A model generated the notes under the pieces. It worked only from the letters and a program-made list of their open reading frames with translations. It did not search any database and was not told where the DNA came from. The position numbers were made by a program, and so were the translations under genes. From contig JAPNXP010000009.1 of NCBI GenBank assembly GCA_028753945.1, forward strand, positions 1,798,001 through 1,862,000: 64,000 bases of DNA, written 5' to 3'. Positions 1 to 11,012 of the stretch are shown piece by piece (within the stretch, counting starts at the first letter, position 1; each line of letters starts with the position of its first letter). This DNA comes from Hexactinellida sp. DTS-2022 (taxonomy: Eukaryota; Porifera; Hexactinellida).

Positions 1-22
1 TGAACAATATTCTAGGTTTAAT

Positions 23-638
23 AAGGAGAGCTGGGTTTAATTTTAACTTGTTTTTAGCATGGATGTATGTATGGGATGTTTGAATTAAGGTCTTAAAAAC
101 AAGCAAACTGACTTTTCTAAGGAAACTAATTTCATAATTAGTCATTTAGAATTTACTCTGCAACATTCTATGGTATATTTTTGTCAGGACAACTCTTAAA
201 TCTTTCGAAATCTTTCGAAAAATCGGTCAAAAGGACCCTCCACCACATGGCATCTGTAATTTAACAAGGGTACAAATACATTTGTTATATACTAGTAATT
301 CAGGTAAGACCATATAAAATAAGCCTCTGGTAGTGTCAGGAAGTTAGAACTAAGCTCTAGGGAATTTCTTTTGCCCCCTGTAGGATTATTTGCTACCTGT
401 AGGGCTTTTGCCCCCTGAAGTGGCAAAATTTCCTTGTATTATAAATACGGTATTTTGAGTTGTCCTGACAAAAATATACCATAGAATGTTGCAGAGTAAA
501 TTCTAAATGACTAATTATGAAATTAGTTTCCTAACTTTCCTTAGAAAAGTCAGTTTGCTTGTTTTTAAGACCTTAATTCAAACATCCCATACATACATAC
601 ATGCTAAAAAACAAGGTAAAATCATCCTAGCTCTCCTA
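23..638. repeat. Foldback (inverted-repeat) element
   Basis: The arm at about 23-194 is the reverse complement of the arm at about 458-638. They share, in opposite orientation, the stretch reading gacaactc / gagttgtc, the block around ggtatatttttgtcagg, and outer ends reading aggagagct / agctctcct. The unique centre is about 260 bp. This is the structure of a MITE or foldback transposon. A short open frame at 507-794 lies in the right arm and is not a gene. No target duplication was recognised. Confidence 0.8.
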
Positions 639-798
639 GGGGGAACAGGATCTACGCTGACACCGGTAAATTCCCACTTACGGCGACAATGCCCGGATAA
701 TGGAAGTTTGAATGTAGTACGTACGTATAGTAAGTTAGAGTCTCAGAATAGGATTATATGTGTCATGCAAAGGGTAACTAAAACACTGCCATAGCTCG

Positions 799-3069
799 AT
801 GCTGTCAGAAGACAGTGCACACTACATTAGGTCTGTGACAGCCAAGCACTATGAAGAGGGTCAGAACCTGTCCGGGATAGGCAGCTGGGTCCTGGAGAAG
901 CTGGGCATGAAGCGGTCGGATTACGTCATACTGATCCTGCTCACAGTGGTGGGGAGCTATCTGTTCAACATGAGAGACAGAGTCTCGCTGCAGCCCGCCT
1001 TCTTCCAGCCCATTCAGACAGACCTGTATAGCAACGACTACTACCCACAGGCATGGGAGCGGGTCAGCCGTCCCTTGGTGACAGACCTGGAGAGCGACGG
1101 GGAGAACGAGGTTATCCTCTCTTTCCCAAACGGACACATCGTGGTCGCTAAGTTCGCAACGGTTACCCCGGAGGCAGACTATCCCCTCCCGCGCCTGGAG
1201 AAGATATTCGAGACCAGTCTCTCCTCCCCGGACGGGGCCCGCAGACACGCCCTCTCTGTGGAGACGGGGTTCTTGGAGCCGTATCTGGGCATGGGCCAGG
1301 TGCGGCGACAGGTGATAGCCGTGCTGACTAACGACAGCCACGTGTTCCTCTTCTCTGCGGACCTGAAGCTGCTCTGGTCCCGCGCGCTGGGGGGCGTGTC
1401 TCTCGCGGGCGAGCAGCGCCTCTATCTGAGGGAGTCTTCCCTCCTGGTGCTCTCGCACCCTCTGCAGGAGGGGGACCTGGGCGCCGTCGTGGTGGGCGTG
1501 GCTCTGGGGGTCCGCGACGGGTCCGCGCCCGGCGGCGACGCGAAGGTGGAGGAGAGTCTGTACCACTTCTCTCTGTTCGCGCTGGAGGGGCGCTCTGGGG
1601 AGACTCGGTGGAGTCACGAGCCCGGGGACTTCGAGGTGCGCCGAGAGAGTCCCTTTCCCAACTTCCGACACTTCAAGTTCGACGCCCAGTGGAGCTCCAA
1701 GCATCGGGGGGAGCGCCACTGGGGCGAGTACAAGAACGCGTTCCGCAGCGCGCTCCCCTACAGCTGGTCCAGTCCGTACGACTCGAGACTGAGGGTGGAC
1801 AGGGTGGGGCCCCCCAGGTCCAGAGAGGCCAGTCCGGGGGAGGACTTCAAGTACCGCACCCTCCTCGACCTGGACCAGGAGTACGTCGCCGGTCTCCTGT
1901 TTGGGGGCCTCAAGCCCCACTCCCCCTCGGAGCGCGTGGCTAGTCCGGACGCTATTTTCCTGTACTCCGAGAAACAGGTGCAGCTGGTGGAGCTTTCCTC
2001 CGGACGGCCCCTGTCCGCGCTGGAGCTGATGCCCGGGCCCGTCTCCGTGGGGGACATCTCCGGGGACGGGGAGATAGAGGAGCTGCACGTGGAGCTGCAC
2101 CCGGGGGACGCGGGCGAGAAGAAGCGCGCCGAGGAGGCGGAGAAGTGGCTTACGATGAAGAATGAGTTTGAAGTGTGTCGCGGACAGGTGCACACCCTGA
2201 CCGGGAGCGCGCGTCAGTTCGCGTGGGAGGGGGAGCTCTGCTCGCACCCGCACGGCATAGACAACCTCGCGAGTGCCTTCGCGTCCCGCGTGACGATATC
2301 CCTGCTGGACCTGGCGCAGCTGCTGGGCTACGAGACTCGCGTGCGCGAGCAGGAGCGCTCCATCCAGCAGCTTAAGCTGCAGCTCTGGGGGGAAAGGGAC
2401 GCGAATGTTCGCGAGCTGCAGGGGCTGCCCCCGCTGCTGGTCCCCTCCACCCACTACTCGCACTCCCCGCTCAGGCTGCACTTCACAAAAACCATGAGCA
2501 GCAACTTCCAGGTGGGAGGGGCCACCAGCTATGACGTCATATTCATCCTCTCGAATGGCCGCGTGACTAGTTTCGGCCCGGAAGGGCACCTCAACTGGCA
2601 GACCTATGTGACCACTGGCTGGGGCGACGCCGTTAGGTTCCGACTGGGATACGCCAACACGCCGCCCCACGGGGAGCAGGGCCTCCTGGCGCACGTCTTC
2701 GTGCCCCACGCAGTCCCCCTGAGCCTGCTCTCCTACGGGAGACAGACGCACCTGCTGCTGGCCGGACAGAGCGACCTGTCCCTGGTCTCTCTGGAGGACG
2801 GGGCCGTCGAGAGCGAGCTGGACCTCCCCTGCGCCCCCGTGGCGCCTAGCGTCGTTGCGGACTTTGACAGCAACGGAGTTAATGACGTCATTGTCATGTG
2901 CAGGGACAACTATATAGGATTCCGATTGAATCACACTTCTGGGAAATCTTACACTACCATGGTTACCTTCCTGATATCCGGTCTTGTTCTCGTTGTGTTG
3001 ATGCACTTCCGAGGCTCGTCTGTCCGTCCTAAGCAGGCAGCAGCCGGGAAGAGCAAGCGACAGGACTGA
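799..3069 (+). CDS. Membrane-anchored FG-GAP/VCBS-type beta-propeller protein, single exon
   Basis: 756 residues in one open frame. Residues about 42-57 (VILILLTVVGSYLF) form a hydrophobic segment near the N terminus, and about 721-737 (TFLISGLVLVVLMHF) form a second one followed by a short basic tail. Between them are integrin-alpha-like calcium-loop signatures: DLESDGENEVIL near residue 100, GDISGDGEIEEL near 415 and DFDSNGVNDVIV near 698. Such loops mark FG-GAP propeller blades. The C-terminal block (D-x-N-x-D/N loop, then a TM helix) resembles the plant DEX1 and ITFG/FAM234 architectures; this is a resemblance by eye, not a proven orthology. The likely site is the ER/Golgi or cell surface with a large lumenal or extracellular propeller. 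The start is the first ATG of the frame; an upstream coding exon cannot be excluded. The body is visibly GC-rich against AT-rich flanks. The stop lies 143 bp before the FUNDC1-like start. Confidence 0.75.
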   Translation: MLSEDSAHYIRSVTAKHYEEGQNLSGIGSWVLEKLGMKRSDYVILILLTVVGSYLFNMRDRVSLQPAFFQPIQTDLYSNDYYPQAWERVSRPLVTDLESDGENEVILSFPNGHIVVAKFATVTPEADYPLPRLEKIFETSLSSPDGARRHALSVETGFLEPYLGMGQVRRQVIAVLTNDSHVFLFSADLKLLWSRALGGVSLAGEQRLYLRESSLLVLSHPLQEGDLGAVVVGVALGVRDGSAPGGDAKVEESLYHFSLFALEGRSGETRWSHEPGDFEVRRESPFPNFRHFKFDAQWSSKHRGERHWGEYKNAFRSALPYSWSSPYDSRLRVDRVGPPRSREASPGEDFKYRTLLDLDQEYVAGLLFGGLKPHSPSERVASPDAIFLYSEKQVQLVELSSGRPLSALELMPGPVSVGDISGDGEIEELHVELHPGDAGEKKRAEEAEKWLTMKNEFEVCRGQVHTLTGSARQFAWEGELCSHPHGIDNLASAFASRVTISLLDLAQLLGYETRVREQERSIQQLKLQLWGERDANVRELQGLPPLLVPSTHYSHSPLRLHFTKTMSSNFQVGGATSYDVIFILSNGRVTSFGPEGHLNWQTYVTTGWGDAVRFRLGYANTPPHGEQGLLAHVFVPHAVPLSLLSYGRQTHLLLAGQSDLSLVSLEDGAVESELDLPCAPVAPSVVADFDSNGVNDVIVMCRDNYIGFRLNHTSGKSYTTMVTFLISGLVLVVLMHFRGSSVRPKQAAAGKSKRQD

Positions 3070-3212
3070 GGCTCTACCTAACAATAGCCGTCTGTATATA
3101 CGTGTCAATTCATAAATTATAATTAATGCTTTTAGTGTTCATTAGATACGCTCGCTTTATTTATTCATCTCTTAGTTCTACTTGTATATCTTTGTGACGT
3201 ATTAGAACTTGT

Positions 3213-6185
3213 ATGTCAGAAGTGGACTCCCCAGGTGACGCCGTTATCCGCAGGAACACCGGAGAGGATCTCGCGGCAGAGCTGGCGGACCTCCCAGACA
3301 TCCTGCCCTATGACCCGCCCCCAGGGGACGTAGTGGGGTACACGGAGGGAGTTATAGGACTCATTTCTAGGCAGCACCCGTTTGCACAGCTGGGCATTGG
3401 CGTGGGTACCGGCTGGCTGTGCGGACTGGTTGGCCGCAAGGTCGGTACCTCGGTTCTGTTCCTCCTGGCCTCTGGCATCATCGTGCTGCAGCTGGCCAAC
3501 CACTCGGGAGTCGTACAGGTGTGCATGCTTATTCAACAGTTTTGTATTCAACTGCAAACAATTTGTCTACTCTTAAGTTTATAATGGAGACAACGCGGAG
3601 TCAACATTTATTCCTAATTGCCAAGTCCTATGTTCAGATTAAATAATTGAATACAAAACTCGTTTCCCAACAAGTTCGCTATTAAGCGCTTCCACTTTAT
3701 TAATGTTTGGTGTATACTAGCGCTTTTCGCGCATAACACAAATAGAACCTGTTTTTGCTAATATAAATGTCCTAAAAACCAAATCAGCACTTAAGGCGTC
3801 AAGTGAGAGAATGTCCTGAAATGGAAGTAAGGAATTTGCCCGATAATGGATCGCCAAGATATACAGTACATAATGGATATAGTGATAATGGTGGGGACAT
3901 GGGATTTCTTGGCCAAATTATCACTATAACCAATATCACTATATCCAATATATCACTATGTAGTTCCAATATTTCACTATATCCAATATATCACTATGTA
4001 GTTCCAATATTTCACTATATCCAATATCACTATATTCATTATGTACTGTAGGCTGTAGCTAACTTCTTCAAATCTTATCTGATCAACTTATAATCACCAG
4101 AGTTAAACTCAGAGTTAAAATTCCAGCAATTTCGCACTTCATTATCATTCGAACTACTTCCCCTTTTCATTTTCAATTTCATTTCTCATCCTAACGAGCG
4201 GTTCATTTACTACTCCCCTCATCAATCTAGATCATTTGCACATTTGAAATCATAATCAGAATATCATCCGAAGAGACAAACTTTAAAATAATAGCTATAA
4301 AATTATAAATACTTTTATTAAATCGTTTTAATTATCGTTGTTCATCCACACTTTCGTTTATTTTATGCTATCCATCTGAGCCTCTATGATTCCCACTTGC
4401 GATTGAATGCTCCAGGCATTTAACATCAGACTACACTGTCGGTTTTACAGTTGCATCTATCAGCTATTGGATTTCTTCTCGAGCCAATTGAATTTTCAGA
4501 GGAACTCTTCTTTCCTTTGTAGAAATCGCTTTTCTTTTTGACCCCACCATACATGATGCAACTTTGTTGTGTGTAACATTGTTGCATCGTGTATGGTGGG
4601 CTTAAGGTTGTTGATTTTCGCCTGATAGAAATGTTGTTTCCCTATAAATGTTATATTGGTTGTAAAGAGAGTATTTAGCTATTTACAGGATATTTGGATG
4701 TTTAAGTTAATTTTCCTTTTAACAGGATCCTACAACGTCCTTGCACCGTCATTCTATTTACATTTTGGAAAAACGTATAAATTATATGCTTCTATGATCG
4801 AATCTATTGTTAATTAAGAACTAATTATAAAGTATTAGCCAGGTAGAGACTTGTCAAATACCTTCGAACAAGAAAGTTGCTGTTGGAGTACACTTGTAAC
4901 GGAAACCTCACTAATGGAGTTAGAAATTATATCTATTTCTTTGAGACCTTTGGGAAGAGTTATGAACAATCAACGATACAACAGTCTTCCTAATCTTTAC
5001 CAAAGTAAAATTATCAAAATTTGTTTATCTACCTCAGGGCCGGTGGAAGCAGTTATAAAGTGGTCAGGCCATGGCTTGACCGGCCTAACTAGTGACGTAA
5101 GAGTGGTCAGGCCATGGCCTGGCCGGCCTGACCGCTTCCGCCGCCCCTGTACCTTTGAGATGCAAATATAATTTTCTGGAATAATATACTACATACGTAA
5201 TTTGTAAGTTAATCAACAAACAGAAAATGTTCAAGAAAATGTTGATTATCAATGTGAGAGAGAAATTATTATTACAGTATATTTATATTCGTATTTCCTA
5301 TAAGCCAACCATAAGAAGTTCATTAACAAACACAGTATGGGACAAAAGAATATGCTTGTTGGAAGTTGAAATAATGCACGAATAGAAATGTATTGGATCT
5401 TAGTTAGAAATTACCAAACCTGTACTTTATTGTGGAAATTCTCGGAATAGTAAGCAAGAAAAGAATTATATTTGCACGGACTAATTGTAGAACGAGAATG
5501 AGAATAATTAAGTTACGGATTACGCATCTTAACTTAAGATTTTTGAGATGGTTCTTATAAGATTCCTTATATAGCATTTGCTGTGGAATCCTCTTTATTT
5601 CTCGATGCAGTTTGTATCTCCTCCGCATGTAATACACTAATACAAATAGCGCAGATATTTGTATTCAAGTAAACTAACAAATGAAGTATTTATAGAATTT
5701 ACTTATCCACCGATCATCGGCGTTTGTATTAAATAAGCTGGCTAGTTTCTACCGATGGTGTTTTTTTATAAACATAAAAAAACAATCGGTAGAAAGTAGC
5801 GAGGTTTTTTAATACAAACGCCGATGATCGGTGGATAAGTAAACTCGTATTTATATTACGTATTGGAAAAACGTGGGTGAAAATTGAGCTTGAAATATTT
5901 CATTATCTCTCAAGATATTGTATTATACCCTCGTAACAAAACAATTCAAATTCCCTTGTCCTTTCTTATGATTATATTGAGAATGTCCTATAGGTTAACT
6001 GGGGCCGTGTCGGCGAAGCTGTTAACACTGCCTACCAGGACCAGCAGCTAGGCCAGCCCTACCTGCAGTCTCCCACCTCGCTGCTCTTCAGACTGCGAGC
6101 AAACAGACTCTGGCAAGCTATGTCCAAACACAGCTATCTCAACACTGGACTCCTGTCTGGAGTTTTACTCGGATTATCTATCTAG
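3213..6185 (+). CDS. FUNDC1: FUNDC1/2-like outer mitochondrial membrane protein (2 exons)
   Basis: Exons are 3213-3518 (102 codons, phase 0; donor CAG/GTGTGC) and 5994-6185 (63 codons plus stop; acceptor ATAG/GTTAAC). The 165-residue product matches FUN14-domain proteins (human FUNDC1 is 155 aa): a Gly-rich TM segment GIGVGTGWLCGLVGRKVG, a second TM GIIVLQLANHSGVVQ running across the splice junction into VNWGRV, and a C-terminal TM ending GLLSGVLLGLSI. FUN14 proteins act in mitophagy and at ER-mitochondria contacts. The N-terminal cytosolic part (residues 1-45) has no obvious aromatic-x-x-Leu LC3-binding motif like the YEVL of mammalian FUNDC1, so the LC3 role is uncertain here. The 2.5-kb intron holds at least four inverted-repeat elements. 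Assignment to FUNDC1 rather than FUNDC2 or a pre-duplication form is open. Confidence 0.85.
3863..4050. repeat. Inverted-repeat element with internal tandem repeat
   Basis: In the FUNDC1-like intron. Ends tacagtacataatggatata (3863 on) and tatattcattatgtactgta (to 4050) are inverted copies. The interior contains two copies of a roughly 40-bp unit with atcactatgtagttcc and tttcactatatcc, at about 3945-4020. Probably a small non-autonomous transposon with an expanded internal repeat. Confidence 0.6.
4542..4602. repeat. Short hairpin MITE, ccaccatacacgatgc family
   Basis: Arms ccccaccatacatgatgcaa and its near complement ttgcatcgtgtatggtggg enclose about 20 bp. The same terminal sequence brackets a longer copy at 60958-61229, so this is a short member of the same family. 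Confidence 0.6.
5035..5149. repeat. MITE with CAGGG termini and TACCT target duplication
   Basis: Inverted ends cagggccggtggaagc and gcttccgccgcccctg enclose inverted copies of ggtcaggccatggc. The element is flanked on both sides by TACCT (5030-5034 and 5150-5154). It sits in the intron of the FUNDC1-like gene. Confidence 0.7.
5697..5845. repeat. Foldback element
   Basis: The left arm from tttacttatccaccgatcat to about 5762 is inverted at about 5787-5845, with atgatcggtggataagtaaa at the outer end. The loop is only about 25 bp and rich in T and A runs. Intronic. Confidence 0.7.
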
Positions 6186-6870
6186 CTACACCCATCGAGT
6201 TACTCTCGTCAGCTTCCTAACTTAGCCATTAAACAGTAATGGACAGTCTATCTCGCTTCTCTGCCCTCTACGTACTAGTTGTTATTAATTTATTAATTAT
6301 AGTATCGATATCTCAAAAATCTCTAAAATACGCACACACATTTCTTATTACATTTTTTGTGGCTCATTGGTTCGTTAGTTAATTGAAATCTTATTCCTGT
6401 GCGGATGTATTACTAGTTTCGAATATAATAATATTAATAATAATAATTTATATAAGGAGTATCCACGTCCAATTTATTGTCCCGCCCCCAGACTAGTATA
6501 ATTACAAGCTACACATTGGTAACATTGAGATGGCTACTCAACCATAGCATGGCTGGATATAATAGGAAGATGTACATATTAACAATTGTATGTATCCAGG
6601 CTGTAACTTTTGAATTCTGGCTCACAGATCAGCTCACGGCTTCACTGCCATTTGGTTATGTTATCTGTTCTCAGCAGTATGCTGTTTCAGAGCAATCTCA
6701 ATAAGTACTTACTCCGCTTCAGAATAGCATTCACGCATATTTGATGTATTAATTGAGTTAAAGCTCTGCTTTTATGTCTCACTCAAAGAATTATTGACAA
6801 ATTTACATTATAATAATTCCTATATCTATTTCTTGCAGTTTAGAATTTATTTTCACAAACTTGAGTAACA
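6186..6870. other. Intergenic spacer, FUNDC1-like to V-ATPase E
   Basis: About 685 bp of AT-rich DNA that should hold the 3' UTR of the FUNDC1-like gene and the promoter and 5' UTR of the V-ATPase gene. No gene, repeat or clear TATA box was recognised. Confidence 0.5.
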
Positions 6871-7665
6871 ATGGCTCTGTCGGACGCGGAAGTTTCCAAG
6901 CAGCTGCAGCACATGGTTGAGTTCATCAACAAGGAAGCAGGGGAGAAAGTGGAGGAAATTGATGCCAAAGCTGAAGAGGAGTTTAACATTGAGAAAGGTA
7001 TTATTAGCATAATTTGGAAACTTATTTGTACTGTTTAATTACCGTATCTCTTCTTCAGGCCGTCTCCTCCAGCAAGAAAAGCTTAAAGTAAAGAACTACT
7101 TTGAGCGGAAAGAGAAGCAAGTAGAAATGCAGAGGAAGATTCAGCGCTCGAACCAGCAGAACCAGGCCCGTCTCTCCGTTCTCAAGGCTCGCGATGACAA
7201 CGTGGACGACATCCTGGCTGACGCGGTTAAGAAGCTCGGAGAGGTGACCGCGGACACAGCCAGGTATCAACAGATTCTCTCCTCTCTGATCGCTCAGGGT
7301 TTGTTCCAGCTGATAGAGCCTCAGGTGAGTCTATGCTGTGTAGTGTGCTCAATACCATTCTGACTTATGTCTGATAGGTGACTATTTTCTGTCGCAAACA
7401 AGACATCAAGCTAGTGAGGGCAGCCCTACCGTCCGCAGTAGACCAGTACAAGAAGGCGACTCGTGCTAAAGTTGATGTAGACGTGAGTAGTACTAATTTC
7501 CTGCCTGAAGAGTGTTCAGGGGGCGTGATGCTCTACGACAAGACCCGTTCCATTTCAGTCAGCAACACCTTCGAGAGCAGACTGGAGCTGCTCTCCAGAC
7601 AGATGATTCCGGAGATCAGGAGCATTCTGTTCGGACAGAGTTTGACGAGGAAATTCTACGACTAG
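6871..7665 (+). CDS. ATP6V1E1: V-type proton ATPase subunit E (3 exons)
   Basis: Exons are 6871-6997, 7059-7324 and 7378-7665, with introns of only 61 and 53 bp. The 226-residue product has the same length as human ATP6V1E1. Recognisable family blocks are the N terminus [15 protein letters not shown], then [16 protein letters not shown] across junction 1, [26 protein letters not shown] across junction 2, [20 protein letters not shown], and the C terminus [15 protein letters not shown]. Subunit E forms the peripheral stalk (EG heterodimer) tying the catalytic V1 head to the membrane sector of the proton pump on endosomes, lysosomes and acid-secreting membranes. Junction phases keep the frame (1 then 0). 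All three exons look intact, so the gene is probably functional. Confidence 0.97.
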
Positions 7666-7805
7666 CTACCCATTGTGCCACATATACATATGACTAGTCA
7701 CAGATGTAACTTTCTCTATTCTCTTATAATACTTGTTTAACTGTACTAGATTAGTGTGTTAGATTATTGTTTGTCATGAGACGCACATGTTAATCATCTA
7801 TCCGG

Positions 7806-7910
7806 CATAGGCGCAAACTTTTGACCTGTAGCCAAAAGTGCCAGTGGTGCACCTCAATACAAAGTACAGGTGCACTTGCACCACCGGCACCACCGTACTT
7901 TTCGCCTATG
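7806..7910. repeat. MITE with CATAGGCG termini
   Basis: Begins cataggcgcaaacttttg and ends cgtacttttcgcctatg, with inverted ggtgcac / gtgcacc inside. The flanks ATCTATCC and ATCTATCG look like an 8-bp target duplication if two further bases (gg) belong to the left end. Relatives lie at 52331-52485 and about 42930-43014. Confidence 0.6.
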
Positions 7911-9965
7911 ATCTATCGTGACTATATAGCTTGGTACATTTGACCCTATAGACAGATTGACTCACCTAACGTATTTCTTGTGCCATTTGGCAGACCCTCC
8001 TTTCGTAGGCTTAAGTTTCCTAAAAATTCTTACAATTTGATTGCCGAGATCTCTAATTTTGCTACCTCATCAAAACGGAGCACATAAGACTTTTTATATT
8101 TTGGCACATTTTCTTGAACCCTCTGATTTTTTCAAGAAAATTTGTACGTAATAATTTATGTCGTGGGTCCGGTTTCCGATCCCTTCTATATACAGTAAAA
8201 CCCGTTAGTACAATTACAAGTGACCGTCAAAATGTGTTCGCCTTATCCGGAATTCGTACTATAAACCAATATATTTTGTATTAAACTAGTTTTGAAGGGG
8301 ACTGAAATAGTGTCTGTATTAAAACCCCCAGATGCATAGGGGTAGATGGTATAAATAGAAAAATCCCATTTTCACTTTCAATTTGAATTGAAAGTGAATT
8401 AACTTCCAGTTTTACTTTCACATTCCTGGGCATTGGAGGGTTTAACCAGAACTTCGCATTAACAGTACGAATAAGTATAATATGAGGGGTTTTTACCCTT
8501 TTTAACTCTGAGACGTCCGCAATCCCTTTTAACAGGTGTGGTCAGGGGCGGATTATGGGGCAGTTATATATATATTTTGTCCTAGCAATGAAACGGGCAT
8601 AATCAAGTGGCTTTACAAAGACAGCACTAATGGGATCCTCAACAAAACCTGGAACCATCTCTGACCGGCGAATAATTACCTTTGTAAGACAAGATTTATT
8701 CTATCACATATTGAAGTCGCGCTTCGTACCTAATGGATTGTAATTGCAATATATTTTCATACTAAAACGTACCAAAAATGAACTGTGCTCAAATATGGGA
8801 CAGATTGAAAATACTGTCAAAGAAATTGCTCTAAGAAATCCTGAAAGGTGATATTGCAGTTGATAACTGTTTTTTTATTGATTTTATTTATGTATTTTTT
8901 TCTAAGTGTGGCGTTTCAGTCCCCCGAGGGCTCTTAATGGCTTGTGCCCTGGGGCACGTGCTCCAGTTTCCCATAGCAAATCCCTCGCTGGATGTGGTAT
9001 ATTCTGAAGACGCTCACACAATTTTTCTAAAATTACTGATTTCTTCTAATTAGTACTTTAATCTTTTAACTTGATGATTTTAAGACATTTTTAGGAGTGC
9101 TCTTAACAGCTGAAGTATTTTAAGTCTTTATTTAGGATCTTTGCTTTTCTCCGAAACCGCCACATCCATTTGCTAAGCTGTTACCGCACCGTAGGTCAAA
9201 AGTATTTGAAAAACAATAATTCGTATGCTTAATTTGCTATATTCAAGGCTTCTAGCAGATTATATTTAAGATGCTTCACCATTGCTATTTACACAAAACG
9301 ATATGTTAAATGTGGTAAAATAGCATTTTTAAAATAATTTTATGAAGTGTAGACGCAATAACTATAATGAGCTAATTATATATTCAATTTCTGAACATTA
9401 TAAGACTATTTGGCCATGTGAGAGATTTCTCTGCACCAAACGGTCAAGAGTATTTGAACAACAATAATTTGTATTCATACGTAGTGGGGTCAAAAATTAA
9501 GGTTCCGTGACCAACCTCTGGCTAGTTAAGTTTTATGCCTGATTCTGATACTTCAGGATATAACTCGCGATTTAAGCTCCCATGCCGCCGCTCTGGAAAG
9601 TTTGGGCAAACTTTTTTATAGCGACAAATTCAAAGGGCCTCCGGCAATCATTTTGAAAAATTAAGGCCCCTCTCTGAACATTTCATGAATTGAGATTAGA
9701 GTATTTTTGAACAGTATGCAATAAGTAGTAGCTGCACTGAAAATTTCAACTCAATCGGGACTATACTTTTAATGTAATAACCTTTTTGAAGATTCTTTCG
9801 TCATTTGTCACCATGGGAGGTCCCTTCTTTAAACTATTTTTTTAAGGGATTTTGAATCTGTTCATGAGCTGCCTGACTAATTTATGTTTTCCATTTAATA
9901 TTAAAACATACATATATGTTGTCTAACTACTAGTACAGCAGAATGTAGATATATATATATAAATA
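7911..9965. other. Gene-free repeat-bearing spacer
   Basis: No coding region recognised. Contents: a pogo-like terminus at about 8196 (cagtaaaacccgttagtac, with cgccttatccggaattcgta behind it, matching an inverted piece at 61233-61300); a diverged direct repeat of about 35 bp at 9188-9222 and 9436-9474 sharing agtatttgaa.aacaataat; and otherwise unassigned AT-rich sequence. Confidence 0.5.
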
Positions 9966-10083
9966 CGAGCCCTTCGGTCTCGGTCGCTTCGCGACGGATC
10001 ACTCTCTCACAAAAGTCGCTTCGCGACTTTTGTTCGTTCGTGTTAGGCACTACGCAATGCAATTAACGGCCGCTTCGCGGCCT
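9966..10083. repeat. Cluster of CTTCG-loop hairpins
   Basis: The 30-bp motif at 9966-9995 contains two hairpins: cgag/ctcg around cccttcggt, then gtcg/cgac around cttcg. It is followed by acaaaagtcg/cgacttttgt around cttcg (about 10014-10038) and ggccg/cggcc around cttcg (about 10068-10082). The stems differ but the loop is constant. Near-identical 30-bp copies are at 21173-21202 and, inverted, at 36556-36585. Confidence 0.65.
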
Positions 10084-10387
10084 TTCCCTCCCCAAAAGCA
10101 ATAATATTAATAATGAGTTCACCTGTGTCCGTGCCTAAAATTCATTTTTGGTTTTGATTAGTTACTGTAATTTGTTTTGGGAAATTATGTTTGTAAGTTA
10201 TTCTCATTGCTCATTAGTTAATAATTATTAGTTAATTAATAGCTCAATAATTCTTAAGGGTAGCTCGTTCAGCTATATTAAAACGTTAGCTTGTTAGCTC
10301 AAATAAATTGAGACCTGTATTGGTAAATTATACGCAATTAATTAATTTCAGTAAATTGCAAAGTAATTTACCAACTCTGGATTTAAT

Positions 10388-10468
10388 CTCTGCATAATAA
10401 TGGTTTAAAGATGAGAATAAGACCGCTTCGCGGTCTTATTCTCACCATTAAACCATTATTATGCAGAG
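10388..10468. repeat. 81-bp near-perfect hairpin with CTTCG loop
   Basis: The sequence from ctctgcataataatggttta to its complement at 10449-10468 folds almost completely, with an inner stem tgagaataagaccg / cggtcttattctca around cttcg. Single-copy in the window apart from the loop motif. Confidence 0.8.
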
Positions 10469-10864
10469 GTACATTCAGGGTTGCAAAATATTTGATTTAA
10501 TAGTAATAAACATTTATACATCCCTCCATTAACTATATATTTTGCAGGAGCTGGGTTAGTGAATTATTTAATTTAATTGATAGGAATAATTAACATAATA
10601 AATCTCATCGTTAAGCAGAACCAAAATCTTAGATTACTTAACTTAATTCATTTCTAGTAGAAATCCTATGTTCTATTGATAGTCTTATTATAGAAGCCAA
10701 TATAGGTGTAATAAATAAACAATGCATTTTAGACTCTAAGCGCATTCTTGTTGACCAAACAAATCAGATTGCTAGAATATAACTTATGTGATTGACGTAA
10801 GCTAAATACATCACGAATAGAATAAACTGATGGAAGCCAAACTGGATTCTACTTCATGGCTTCA

Positions 10865-11012
10865 CCAGACAATGACATAAGGTTGAATAGTTCTCCAAGG
10901 TCGCAATTTAACACTTCTATCTGTAAATGTTTACACTTAGGGTGAAATGCCACCCGTATAGTATGTTAGGTACTATATATTCCCTGTTTACTCTACTGTG
11001 CATCTTCTAGCG
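10865..11012 (+). repeat. DIRS left inverted terminal repeat
   Basis: 148 bp starting ccagacaatgacataaggtt, inverted with high identity at 14748-14895. The end facing the coding region reads gcatcttctagcg and reaches just past the first gag-like start. Confidence 0.9.

Noticed and set aside
507-794. 95-codon ORF before the FG-GAP gene
   Set aside because: It starts in the right arm of the foldback element and has no protein-like features; its ending next to the FG-GAP ATG is coincidental.
805-3108. 767-codon antisense ORF opposite the FG-GAP gene
   Set aside because: It mirrors a GC-rich coding frame, where antisense frames lack stops because of codon bias. The translation is Leu/His/Arg/Val-rich without domains. 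Similar shadows lie opposite the CAP-Gly gene, PRMT1 and androglobin.
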